Below are positions 54,293 to 62,547 of a DNA stretch of 64,000 bases, one piece after another; position 1 is the stretch's first letter, and each line of letters opens with the position of its first letter. Where the stretch lies: positions 112,593 to 176,592 of the forward strand of contig JADMKP010000010.1 in the NCBI GenBank assembly GCA_015478775.1, in the 5' to 3' direction. The stretch is from Fermentimonas sp. (GTDB lineage: Bacteria; Bacteroidota; Bacteroidia; Bacteroidales; Dysgonomonadaceae). The position numbers were made by a program, and so were the translations under genes. Below the pieces are notes generated by a model. It saw only the letters and a list, made by a program, of their open reading frames with translations, searched no databases and was not told the origin of the DNA.

Positions 54293-54985
54293 ATGAATAC
54301 AACTTATTACCAAAATACCGATCAGTTTTTAATTTCTGTAGATTGCATAATATTTGGCTTTCAAAATAAGGAATTACATGTACTTTTAACCCGACGTCCT
54401 GTTAAACCTTTAAAAGATGAATGGTCGCTAATGGGTGGATTTATGGAAAAAGATGAAAGTATATCAGAAGCAGCAGAGAAAGTACTATTTCGATACACAC
54501 AGCAGAAAGATATATACATGGAGCAGGTTGCTGCATACGGAGATGTAAATCGCGATACAGGTGGCAGGGTGGTTTCAGTAGCATTTTACGCACTAGTGAA
54601 GGTCGAGAAATTCAACACCTCATTAGCAAAGAAATTTGATGCAAGATGGATAAACTTAAGAGAGCTCCCACAACTAGTATTTGATCATAACAAAATGGTA
54701 AAGGATGCTCTTATGCTACTACAGTACAAAGTTTCAACTCAACCAATTGCCTTTCATTTCTTCAATGATAAATTTACATTGCCAGCACTACAAGACTTGT
54801 ATGAGGCTATTTATCAAATGCCCCTTGACAAGCGTAACTTTCGCAAAAAGTTGACTACCATGGAGATACTTGATAAACTAGAGGATAAAGACAAGGTGAA
54901 TTCAAAACGAGGTGCTTTTTATTTTATTTTTAATAAGCACAAATATCATAAGTTCCTTGCTGAAGGAAAACGCTTTTCTTTATAG
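54293..54985 (+). CDS. Nudix-derived transcriptional regulator (NrtR/AraR-like)
   Basis: The 230-residue protein has a Nudix fold (residues 10-150, SVDCIIFGFQNKELHVLLTRRP) and a C-terminal winged helix (about 155-230, FTLPALQDLYEAIYQMPLDKRNFRKKL). The Nudix box is broken. After GGFMEKDES the segment reads EAAEKVLFRYTQQKD instead of the catalytic REUxEExG, so hydrolase activity is unlikely. That matches NrtR/AraR regulators, where the Nudix domain senses a metabolite. Next to galK it may sense a sugar (inference). Its start lies after the gal terminator. Confidence 0.87.
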   Translation: MNTTYYQNTDQFLISVDCIIFGFQNKELHVLLTRRPVKPLKDEWSLMGGFMEKDESISEAAEKVLFRYTQQKDIYMEQVAAYGDVNRDTGGRVVSVAFYALVKVEKFNTSLAKKFDARWINLRELPQLVFDHNKMVKDALMLLQYKVSTQPIAFHFFNDKFTLPALQDLYEAIYQMPLDKRNFRKKLTTMEILDKLEDKDKVNSKRGAFYFIFNKHKYHKFLAEGKRFSL

Positions 54986-55001
54986 TATACCCTTAGGTTG
55001 C

Positions 55002-55089
55002 TTATAGTTAATCTTTTACATATTTATAGTTAACCGTTAAGATATTTAGGGTTAATCCTTTACATATTTAGAGTTAATTCTTTAGATAA
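55002..55089. repeat. Four-unit 22-bp array overlapping the 3' end of the SIMPL gene
   Basis: Units start at 55002, 55024, 55046 and 55068, exactly 22 bp each, with the form TTATAGTTAATCTTTTACATA. The last unit contains the stop codon (TTA, 55074-55076, reverse strand) and the last codons of the SIMPL gene. Between convergent genes. Confidence 0.93.
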
Positions 55090-55775
55090 TAATTAACAGT
55101 AGTTACTACCCTTACATTCTTGATAAATGGAGTATTTGCATCGCGGTCGGAAATTGAAAACTGACCCTGAGAAGCATTTCTTATCTTACCCAACTTACTA
55201 CCCGAATCAAGTGCAAACTTCTCAGCCGCCTCTCTGGCATTTTTAGTTGCGTCTTCAATCATGGCGGGCTTAATATTATTCAAACCAGTAAACTCATACA
55301 AAGTATTAAATCTGTAATCACCACCGGTTATGACAACACCTTGCCTCAGCAACTCTGTCTGCTCAGAAATAAGCTTACGAATCTTATCAACATCATTAGA
55401 AGTAACAGTTATAACCGACGTTGCATTATACCTATATTGAATAGCCTGATTAATATATCGCTCGGCCTCCATATCAATAATCTCAGGAGGAGCAACAGTA
55501 ATCTCTTCAGATGATATACCATTAGACTTTAAGAAATCGACAATCGTTTTGTTTTTGCTCTGTATATTAGTGTATAAAGTTTCCATGTCATTGCCAATAT
55601 CTTTATACATCAAAGGCCAAATTACCTTATCGGCAGCTACCTCCATTTCGGCTAAACCCTTTACAGTCACTACTCGGTCGCGACTTGTGAAGTTGTTAAT
55701 TCCTGTATTTAATAACAAGCCAAGAACTATAAGCCCAGCTGCAAGAATAATAGATTCAACAATCCAGTTTTTCAT
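55074..55775 (-). CDS. SIMPL-domain (DUF541) exported protein
   Basis: The 233-residue protein has a single N-terminal hydrophobic segment (ESIILAAGLIVLGLLLNTG) that anchors or exports it. It then has the SIMPL/DUF541 fold: VVTVKGLAEMEVAADKVIWPL near 35-55, ITVAPPEI, the helix ATKNAREAAEKFALDSGSKLG near 187-207, and VVTTVNYYL at the end. The family's function in bacteria is unclear. The name comes from a mouse signalling protein. The stop codon lies inside the 22-bp array. Confidence 0.87.
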   Translation of the reverse strand: MKNWIVESIILAAGLIVLGLLLNTGINNFTSRDRVVTVKGLAEMEVAADKVIWPLMYKDIGNDMETLYTNIQSKNKTIVDFLKSNGISSEEITVAPPEIIDMEAERYINQAIQYRYNATSVITVTSNDVDKIRKLISEQTELLRQGVVITGGDYRFNTLYEFTGLNNIKPAMIEDATKNAREAAEKFALDSGSKLGKIRNASQGQFSISDRDANTPFIKNVRVVTTVNYYLKN

Positions 55776-55917
55776 AATCTGTTAATTTATAAAATAATGT
55801 TAACCACAAATATAAATAGAATTTTTTATTAAGCGAGAATATCTGGCTTATTGTAAGAGGAAATTTGACTAAATGTAAAATAATTACTCAAAAATAAAAG
55901 ATTAGCCTTGTCTTCAT

Positions 55918-56005
55918 AATCAACCCAAAGTTTTCTCAAAACCTGCTTGATGTTTTCTCCTGATTACCCCAATTTTTTTTCATAATCAACCCAATATCTT
56001 CTCAT
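55918..56005. repeat. Four-unit 22-bp array overlapping the 3' end of a glycosyltransferase gene
   Basis: Units start at 55918, 55940, 55962 and 55984, exactly 22 bp each. Units 1 and 4 share AATCAACCCAA and TTCTCA. Units 2 and 3 are more degenerate (ATGTTTTCTC, ACCCCAATTTT). Unit 4 contains the stop codon TCA (55986-55988, reverse strand) of the GT4 gene. Confidence 0.9.
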
Positions 56006-56999
56006 AAACATCTATGTATTTTTTTGCCATACTCTCTTTCGAGAATTTCTCTTCAACAACCTTTCGGCAATTCATGCGACTGATGCTATCAATCTCTTTG
56101 ATTCTTTCAATTGCTTCATTTGAGTTATTAACCAAAAAACCATTTTCACCATTTAATATCAGTTCAGGCATACTACCTTTATTGAAAGCCACAACCGGAG
56201 TTCCGCAAGCCATAGCCTCTACAATAGAAAGCCCAAATGGCTCATTAAAATTAATAGGATGCAGCAACAGTTTTGCATTACCTAAAAGATTGTCACGTTT
56301 TTCGGTACCAACACTTCCAATATATTCAACTTCACCCTCCTTAAGAAAAGGCTTCACATAATCATTAAAATACCCATCATCCTGAATAATACCAGCAATA
56401 ATAAGTCGCATATTTAACGCCCTTGCAATTTTCACTGCCTCCTTAGTTCCTTTATCATGATGAACTCTGCCAAAATAAAGAATATAATCCCCTTTAGAAG
56501 GCTCAGGATTAATAGTAAATTGCGCCAGATCAATTCCATGATGAACAGTTGCAGTATAATCTAACTCCAGAGAACGGTCGGCATCACTAATTGAAACATA
56601 GTGTGTGCTGCTGTTATACTTCTTATAAACAGGCATAATACGTGACGAAGAAAACCCATGAGTTGTTGTCACAACCGGTGTTTTAGTTAATCCCGAATAT
56701 GTAAGCGGAAGAAAATCGAATTGATTATGAATGATATCAAAATCATCTGCCTGTTCAAAGCATTCTGAGATATGCAGGCACTCCATCACCTTAGCGTCAA
56801 TATCGCGATTTTCTTCGTAACCCATTGGGCTAACCGATTTTAACTTAGCATTCGTTATAGAGTTCGCGGTAGCGAATAGGGTAACATCAACCCCATTCTT
56901 AATCAACTCTTCTGTCAATAATGATGTAACCAGCTCCCACGGTCCGTAATGAACAGGGGGAGTTCTCCAGGCAATTGGAGCCAACATTGCAATTTTCAT
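55986..56999 (-). CDS. GT4-type glycosyltransferase
   Basis: The 337-residue GT-B enzyme has an N-terminal acceptor half (LAPIAWRTPPVHYGPWE, typical of plant-sucrose-synthase-like group 1 members) and a C-terminal donor half. The latter has YILYFGRVHHDKGTKEAV near 165-182 and the EX7E-type motif EPFGLSIVEAMACGTPVVAF near 256-275. The donor is unknown, with NDP-mannose or NDP-glucose possible. It is the third gene of a GT4-GH130-GT4 cluster on the reverse strand, 63 bases after the GH130 gene. Confidence 0.92.
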   Translation of the reverse strand: MKIAMLAPIAWRTPPVHYGPWELVTSLLTEELIKNGVDVTLFATANSITNAKLKSVSPMGYEENRDIDAKVMECLHISECFEQADDFDIIHNQFDFLPLTYSGLTKTPVVTTTHGFSSSRIMPVYKKYNSSTHYVSISDADRSLELDYTATVHHGIDLAQFTINPEPSKGDYILYFGRVHHDKGTKEAVKIARALNMRLIIAGIIQDDGYFNDYVKPFLKEGEVEYIGSVGTEKRDNLLGNAKLLLHPINFNEPFGLSIVEAMACGTPVVAFNKGSMPELILNGENGFLVNNSNEAIERIKEIDSISRMNCRKVVEEKFSKESMAKKYIDVYEKILG

Positions 57000-57062
57000 A
57001 TAATATTTTTTATTTTAATTATCTAATCTTCTACATGTAACTATCTCATTTACTTTGCAAAA

Positions 57063-58511
57063 TTATCCAATCTTCTTCATAGAATTAATGATTTCGTCTA
57101 CACTAATAGTAGCAAACTTAGTCACCACATCAGATATAGCGTAAGGAAGAATCAGAGTTCTGTCAATAACCATACCCCCACAAGTATAAATAACGTTGGG
57201 TACATATCCCGAACTTTCATTTTTAGCAGGAGACAACAAAGGCTTTTCTAATCTACCAATCACCTTATAAGGATTTTCCTTATCCAGTAATACCGCCCCC
57301 AGTGAGTAAGTTCTAACCGGCCCCACGCCATGCGTTATAACAAGCCAACCCTCATCAATCTCTATCGGAGAGCCGCCATTACCTATTTGAGTGAGCTCCC
57401 AATCGAATGTAGGTTGCAGTAAAGGTTTGTAATCATACCAAAAATGAATATCATCAGACTGCATAATATAAAGAGACTCGTTATCCTGTCTTCCAAGCAT
57501 CATATATTTTCCATTCACCTTACGCGGAAAAAGCGCCATACCCTTATTTTTAGCACCCGAACCACTTAAAGTAGAAACACTAAACTCCTTGAAGTCAACA
57601 GTCTCCAGCATTTCAGGCATTATCTTTTTACCGTCATATGCAGTAAAGGTGGCATAATAAGTTATTTCTCCATCATCATTAGTAAATTTCACAAACCTAG
57701 CATCCTCCAACCCATTACTCTGTGATGGAGAAGCAGGATAAAGTGCTCGCTCCGAGATATCGTCAGTATCAAATATGAGAGTAAAATTAGATAAAGCCAG
57801 CTTCCTAATATTATCAAGAGAATTAATAAGCTCCTCATGATTATTGTCGATATTGCTGTTAATTAGTCTGCTAGCAGCACTGCTTAAATCGTCAAACGTA
57901 AACTCATCGGACAATAAATCAAACAATGGTTCATTAAATTTAGACAAGAACTCCAAATCGTTAGCCTTCTTTACAATCCTTTTCTTATTGTAAATATGAT
58001 CTTTCCGTTCGGGTTCATAAATAATTGGCGAGTTATCCTTCACCGTAATATTAAAATCCTTATCAATCTCACCCTCCATAAATGTTATAGAAGATATGTG
58101 CCCCTCGCCAATTGCCCTAAGGCTAAAAATAAAACGAGTTACCCCATCCTTATCCTGAACAGGGTGGGGCACAATGGAAGGATTAAAAAGAGCAGTCGAC
58201 TCCAACGCATATTGTTGAGTAAAATAGGCTCCAATAAACTGTTTATCAATATCATTAAGCTCCATATCAGCAGGAATACGCGGCTTCATATTCTCATAAT
58301 GTATCAAGAACATTCTTTTAGATATATCATGAGGCATTTCTAGCCTCTTATGAAGATTATCAACAATTCTTTCCCTATCACTTTTTGGAGTAGAGAAAAT
58401 ACGAGACAGAATATGCTCAACCTGCGACTCGCTACCCGGCACAAAAGGCCTCACGAGGGTGCGACTTGATGAAGGAAGAATTCTAATTGGAAGTTTATTT
58501 ATATTAATCAT
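57063..58511 (-). CDS. GH130-family mannoside phosphorylase/hydrolase
   Basis: The 482-residue protein has the five-bladed beta-propeller pattern of GH130. The catalytic signature is SNGLEDARFVKF (about 262-273) with FTAYDGKKI after it. Also seen are LFNPSIVPHPV near 108, GMALFPRKVNGKYMMLGRQDN, GNGGSPIEIDEGWLVITHGVG, and a C-terminal YAISD. A long helical N-terminal region (1-100) places it with the long GH130 members, some of which act on beta-1,2-mannosides by phosphorolysis. No signal peptide, so cytoplasmic. Its ATG overlaps the stop of the upstream glycosyltransferase gene by four bases. Confidence 0.9.
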   Translation of the reverse strand: MININKLPIRILPSSSRTLVRPFVPGSESQVEHILSRIFSTPKSDRERIVDNLHKRLEMPHDISKRMFLIHYENMKPRIPADMELNDIDKQFIGAYFTQQYALESTALFNPSIVPHPVQDKDGVTRFIFSLRAIGEGHISSITFMEGEIDKDFNITVKDNSPIIYEPERKDHIYNKKRIVKKANDLEFLSKFNEPLFDLLSDEFTFDDLSSAASRLINSNIDNNHEELINSLDNIRKLALSNFTLIFDTDDISERALYPASPSQSNGLEDARFVKFTNDDGEITYYATFTAYDGKKIMPEMLETVDFKEFSVSTLSGSGAKNKGMALFPRKVNGKYMMLGRQDNESLYIMQSDDIHFWYDYKPLLQPTFDWELTQIGNGGSPIEIDEGWLVITHGVGPVRTYSLGAVLLDKENPYKVIGRLEKPLLSPAKNESSGYVPNVIYTCGGMVIDRTLILPYAISDVVTKFATISVDEIINSMKKIG

Positions 58512-60745
58512 AAAGACACTTTTTTGGTTTCACGTAGATAAAGAGAAATATTAAACAGCGACATAAGCCAAGAGATAGTAGATTCGGCACCCTGATTCAT
58601 GTTCACGCCACCCGACATTAGTCCGTCGCGACTACCCCCTGTAGCGAAATCATAAACCACCTCGCCAGTATCATTATCACCCGTAAACCAATTAAATGCT
58701 TTCAGTGCATAACTGCTATATTTCTCATCTTTTGTATAAGACTCTGCTTGTAAACATGCATCAACCATGCCACTAGCTTCAAGCGGTTGCTGGTCGAACT
58801 GTGCTTTATGCTGAGGCGTTAACCATCCATCATTACCAACTGGCGAGAATATATCGTTTGCAAACTGCTTATCTATAAGCCAATTAAGAATCTTTAACCC
58901 TCTCTCTGCCAATTTATCATCCTTTAAATACCAACCTGCAAAAATAAGAGCCTGCGGAATTCTGCTATTACCATACGTAACCTTCTCATCGTGCCATAAC
59001 CACTCATTATCAATTGTTTTAGCAAAAAAACCATACAATTGATATGCCTTCTCTTTAAGCAATTCAATCACCTCAGCATCGCCATGAGTTTTAACATAAT
59101 AAGTTAGTCCCAACATTGAATAAGCCAATGCACGAGGATGAGAAATTGATTTTACAACCGGAAAACTCATTCTGAAAAGACTATTAGAATGAAGATAAAA
59201 ATTGCTTCTATTTGAATTTGCAGCAGCATAGCCCAGTGCCCATATCGCCCTACCGTTGCTATCTTCAGTACCCTCCTCATCAAGCCAATCTCTAGAATAG
59301 CTCATAAAGTTTCTGAATCTCCCTTTTTCGGGGTTCCATGCAAAGTCTATATAAGAAAGATAAATACTCGAAATCCTGTTAAGCTCATCAACATCCTGAA
59401 CATCATCCTGAAGCATAACACTTAACAGCAAAGCACGCGCATTATCATCAGTACAATAACCATGCGATCTATCAGGGATACTATACCTTGCATGTTGAAG
59501 CATGCCAGTATTATCTGTCATCGTTTGCAGGTGATTTAATTTAATTGGAGGATACTCAAACTTAAGCTCACTCTCATCTGCAAGCTCATATTCGGTTTTA
59601 TAAACACCCTCATCATTAATAAGCTCAGCAGCTAATTCATTATATTTAATACCAATTTCGGGCCAGTAGCACTCCTTAGCTAGATCAAACGCATTTTGCG
59701 CTATGCTATTTCTAAGATCCTCATCATCAAGCAATAAATTAATCTTACCACTTAGCTGTTCCGAATTTTTAAAATCGAAAAGCATACCCCTATTATCTGC
59801 AAGCATCTCCTTTGCATACCAAAACGGAGTAGAAATAATTGGTTTTGCAGCACCCATAGTATATATGAGAGTACCAGATGAAATCTGCTTCTCTCCCAGA
59901 TATGGAATTACATAAATATCACACATCTTGAGATAGCTAAACAGCTCGTCGTTACTAACAAAACGATTAATAAACAGCACATTTTTCTCGAGCCCCAGTT
60001 TTTTAACCAACCGTATTAACGAATGACGATAATCCTCCCCTTCATGCTTAATTACGTGAGGATGAGTTGCACCAACAATTATATAAACTATGTCGGGATG
60101 CTTCTTCACCACTTCGGTTAAAGCATTAATTACCACCTCAATTGACTTGTTCTTAGAAAGCAGTCCAAATGAAAGCAGCACCTGTTTATTCTCAACCCCC
60201 AGCTTCTTCTTTAGCCCCTCAACATCCTGATTTGCAATCTCATGAACACCATGATGAATATGAGTAGATTTTTCAGCCACCACACCATAAACATCACTAA
60301 GTAGATCCACCCCTTTTGCAGAAATACTCACAATTTTATTAGATAGGCGAGCAAGTTCATTCACTACATGCCTCTGATTATCAGAAGGATTATCGAGAAT
60401 AGTATGCATAGTTGTAATAACCGGCATACGCAATCGTTTTAGTAATTGAATAATATGTTTACCATCCTGTCCACCAAAAATTCCAAATTCATGTTGCAAT
60501 ATTACAGCATCAAATTTATTAGTGTGCAAAAACTCAGCCGCATTAATATACGACGCCAAATCATTTTGTTCAATTTCAAAAACAACATCAGACGGGTAGT
60601 TATATTGGTTCAAACCATCATTCATGGCCACCACCGCTGTAGATATTCCATTTGTTTTAAATCCATCATTCAAATCTTTAGTAAATGTAGCAATGCCACA
60701 CTTACGAGGGGGATAATTCCCTATTAGTGCAATTTTATTCATCAT
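58508..60745 (-). CDS. GT4 glycosyltransferase fused to an alpha/alpha-barrel glycosidase-like domain
   Basis: The 745-residue protein has two parts. Residues 1 to about 370 are a GT-B enzyme: IGNYPPRKCGIATFTKDL at the start, VILQHEFGIFGGQDGKH, LSFGLLSKNKSIEVV and YLGEKQISSGTLIYTMGAAKP. Residues about 400-740 are helical repeats of an alpha/alpha-toroid type (DRSHGYCTDDNARALLL, EDSNGRAIWALGYAA, WLTPQHKAQFDQQPLEASG, NQGAESTISWLMSL). The second part resembles six-hairpin glycosidase-like domains, but the catalytic residues cannot be assigned. It is translationally coupled to GH130 through a four-base ATGA overlap. Confidence 0.87.
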   Translation of the reverse strand: MMNKIALIGNYPPRKCGIATFTKDLNDGFKTNGISTAVVAMNDGLNQYNYPSDVVFEIEQNDLASYINAAEFLHTNKFDAVILQHEFGIFGGQDGKHIIQLLKRLRMPVITTMHTILDNPSDNQRHVVNELARLSNKIVSISAKGVDLLSDVYGVVAEKSTHIHHGVHEIANQDVEGLKKKLGVENKQVLLSFGLLSKNKSIEVVINALTEVVKKHPDIVYIIVGATHPHVIKHEGEDYRHSLIRLVKKLGLEKNVLFINRFVSNDELFSYLKMCDIYVIPYLGEKQISSGTLIYTMGAAKPIISTPFWYAKEMLADNRGMLFDFKNSEQLSGKINLLLDDEDLRNSIAQNAFDLAKECYWPEIGIKYNELAAELINDEGVYKTEYELADESELKFEYPPIKLNHLQTMTDNTGMLQHARYSIPDRSHGYCTDDNARALLLSVMLQDDVQDVDELNRISSIYLSYIDFAWNPEKGRFRNFMSYSRDWLDEEGTEDSNGRAIWALGYAAANSNRSNFYLHSNSLFRMSFPVVKSISHPRALAYSMLGLTYYVKTHGDAEVIELLKEKAYQLYGFFAKTIDNEWLWHDEKVTYGNSRIPQALIFAGWYLKDDKLAERGLKILNWLIDKQFANDIFSPVGNDGWLTPQHKAQFDQQPLEASGMVDACLQAESYTKDEKYSSYALKAFNWFTGDNDTGEVVYDFATGGSRDGLMSGGVNMNQGAESTISWLMSLFNISLYLRETKKVSL

Positions 60746-60883
60746 AAATATATTGTAATTTTAATTGTGAGTTGTGAGTTCCAATGGTATATGCTAACAC
60801 TGTAATATAGGCAAAATAATTGAGAATTGCAAATAAGTCGTATGTATCAAGATACTTATTGATAGTAAGTTGTTGCAAAGTAA

Positions 60884-61058
60884 AAACTTACTCCCAGCCT
60901 AATCTCAGCTTAGTTTGTAAATTGTTCAGACTTAATTCAAGCTTAGCCCAAGCTTAATCCAAAATTAGCCCATACAAAGTCCGTATCATCTCCTTATATT
61001 AAGGGAGTTTATAAGGACAAGGTACGAGCAAGGTACGAGCAAAGCAAGGAGAATGTAT
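60884..61058. repeat. Long 11-bp phased array in the gap before the insertion sequence
   Basis: Eleven-base units run from 60884: AAACTTACTCC, CAGCCTAATCT, CAGCTTAGTTT, GTAAATTGTTC, AGACTTAATTC, AAGCTTAGCCC, AAGCTTAATCC, AAAATTAGCCC. The phase continues with weaker units to GGACAAGGTAC (61015), GAGCAAGGTAC (61026), GAGCAAAGCAA (61037) and GGAGAATGTAT (61048), with one base of phase shift. The gap 60746-61077 otherwise holds no gene. Confidence 0.82.
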
Positions 61059-61075
61059 GTCTAGTCCTGAAATAG

Positions 61076-62257
61076 GTGGCTCTTCTTCAATTTAGTTGAA
61101 ACCTCCATCTTTCTTTTTGAAGTTAAGCATTTGGAAGATCTAAGTATTTTTAATTATTTAAAACCTGAAGCAACTGTCACTTATATATCTGACAATCAGT
61201 AAAATAATAGAAAAAAATAGGATATTCGACTGATTTTCAGTAACTTTATATCGCCAAACGTAAAGTAAAAATCATGTCAGAATATCCTAATGGTAATAAA
61301 ATTACAACAAAAAAATCAATATCTGAGTCATCTTCCGATATAAAGTATCACGAAAGTTTTGATATATCTAATTTATACACCACATCGGGCTTATATGTAG
61401 AAAATGTCGATCATCTTGGTAACACACTCCATTTTTATTGCAGATCCTCAGCTCCTTCGGGTGTTTGCCCATATTGTGTTTATAAAAGCAAGCAAGTCCA
61501 TAGTCGTTATCAAAGAGATGTTAATGATCTTTCTATTTTAGACAGGGAGGTCTTGTTGACTTTGTAGGTAAGAAAGTTCTTTTGTAAAAACGCCAATTGC
61601 TCTAAAAAGACCTTTGCCGAGCAACCTGGTACTGAGATATTTCGTTATCGTCGCCGTACCCGCAGATGCGAAACAGCCGTAATACGACAGGAGCTATCAG
61701 TGTCAAATGGGCTTTAAAGGAAGTAGATCTCCGTTTTACGAACACTTCAAGTATCTGAGCGATGGTCATAAAGGATACAGACCCAAAGACTTTAAGCCAA
61801 TAATAAAGGAGGTAGAAACAAGATCAAAATTAGTTCCCATAAAATTGTTATCATCCATGCTAACACGTACTATTTTCAGCAAGAAGAAAAACCCGGAAGA
61901 TGAGCAGCTTATTGAATTGCTCTCGAGTTTAACTTGGTTTAACCAAATGTATGAAGCCTCAACTGCATTTTATGAACTAATTACAGGCAATGATCCTGAT
62001 GCGTTAATCAGGTGGATGAGAAAGTTTTGGAAGACTAAAACAAATACGCTTAAAGCATTTATAACTGGAATCAAGATGGATTTTTAAAGCTGTTAAAAAC
62101 ACAATTAAATATAATGTTACAAATGGTATAACGGAAGGATTCGTAAACAAACTCAAAGTTGTAAAAAGAGTTATGTACGGAAGAGCTGGACTGGAACTGC
62201 TCAAAAGGAAAATGATTATGGAGAAAATCCTTTTCAACTAAATTGAAGAAGAACCAC
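61076..62257 (+). mobile_element. ISL3-family insertion sequence, degenerate
   Basis: The ends carry a 26-bp terminal inverted repeat. The left one (61076-61101) starts GTGGCTCTTCTTCAATTTAG. The right one (62232-62257), read inward, starts GTGGTTCTTCTTCAATTTAG, one mismatch in 26. The transposase stop codon lies inside the right repeat. No 8-bp target duplication could be found at the edges. With a broken transposase, the element of about 1.18 kb could move only if another ISL3 copy supplies transposase. Confidence 0.88.
61274..62241 (+). pseudogene. ISL3-family transposase, broken
   Basis: The start (61274-61564) encodes the ISL3 zinc finger (VCPYCVYKSKQVHSRYQR). An in-frame TAG at 61565 interrupts it. 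The same frame goes on with RKFFCKNANCSKKTFAEQPG and RYRRRTRRCE. Near 61695 the reading shifts and most of the DDE catalytic core is missing. A second stretch (61707-62087) holds late transposase sequence such as SLTWFNQMYEASTAFYELI. A third frame holds the C-terminus (NVTNGITEGFVNKLKVVKR) ending at 62241. At least one nonsense codon, one large internal deletion and one frameshift are visible. Confidence 0.9.
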
Positions 62258-62355
62258 AAAAATCAGGACGACATAGACGATAAGGGTATCCTGTTACAAA
62301 TTTGTATTATCATACCTTACCTGTTAACTTATAAAAGTATAACCTTACTGATAAA

Positions 62356-62547
62356 CTACTGTAAAGGTTTTTGTTCGATTATTTGGCCTTCACTATTTCT
62401 TCTTACTAAATAAGGCACGCCATCAATAATGACAATCTCATAACTTTGATCAGTGCTTTCTTTTCCTCCTTTTATGGCAGCTAAAGATTCAGAATTTAGA
62501 TAATCGTTTGCAAAATTGTTGTAGATAATAAATGATTTTTTTTTCAT
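62356..62547 (-). CDS. Small peptide with double-glycine leader (putative exported peptide or RiPP precursor)
   Basis: The 63-residue ORF starts MKKKSFIIYN. Residues 17-28 read LNSESLAAIKGG, which resembles the LSxEELxxIxGG leaders of peptides exported and cut by C39-peptidase ABC transporters. Cleavage after Gly28 would release a 35-residue peptide beginning KESTDQSYEIVI and ending EQKPLQ. It contains no Cys, so it is not a lanthipeptide substrate or a bacteroidetocin with the YGG/Cys pattern. No transporter or modifying enzyme is in the window. It lies between a broken IS and a divergent histidine kinase gene. The function is unknown. Confidence 0.6.
   Translation of the reverse strand: MKKKSFIIYNNFANDYLNSESLAAIKGGKESTDQSYEIVIIDGVPYLVRRNSEGQIIEQKPLQ

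Noticed and set aside
55807-55814. Promoter (TATATTTG) of the SIMPL gene on the reverse strand
   Set aside because: The -7 pattern fits but nothing resembles a -33 element.
61707-62087. Independent 126-residue gene
   Set aside because: The protein matches late ISL3 transposase sequence and lies between the element's inverted repeats, so it is a piece of the broken transposase.
62295-62306. 12-bp palindrome TACAAATTTGTA as an operator of the small peptide gene
   Set aside because: It lies downstream of the peptide's stop and is AT-rich, so chance or the remains of a terminator are more likely.
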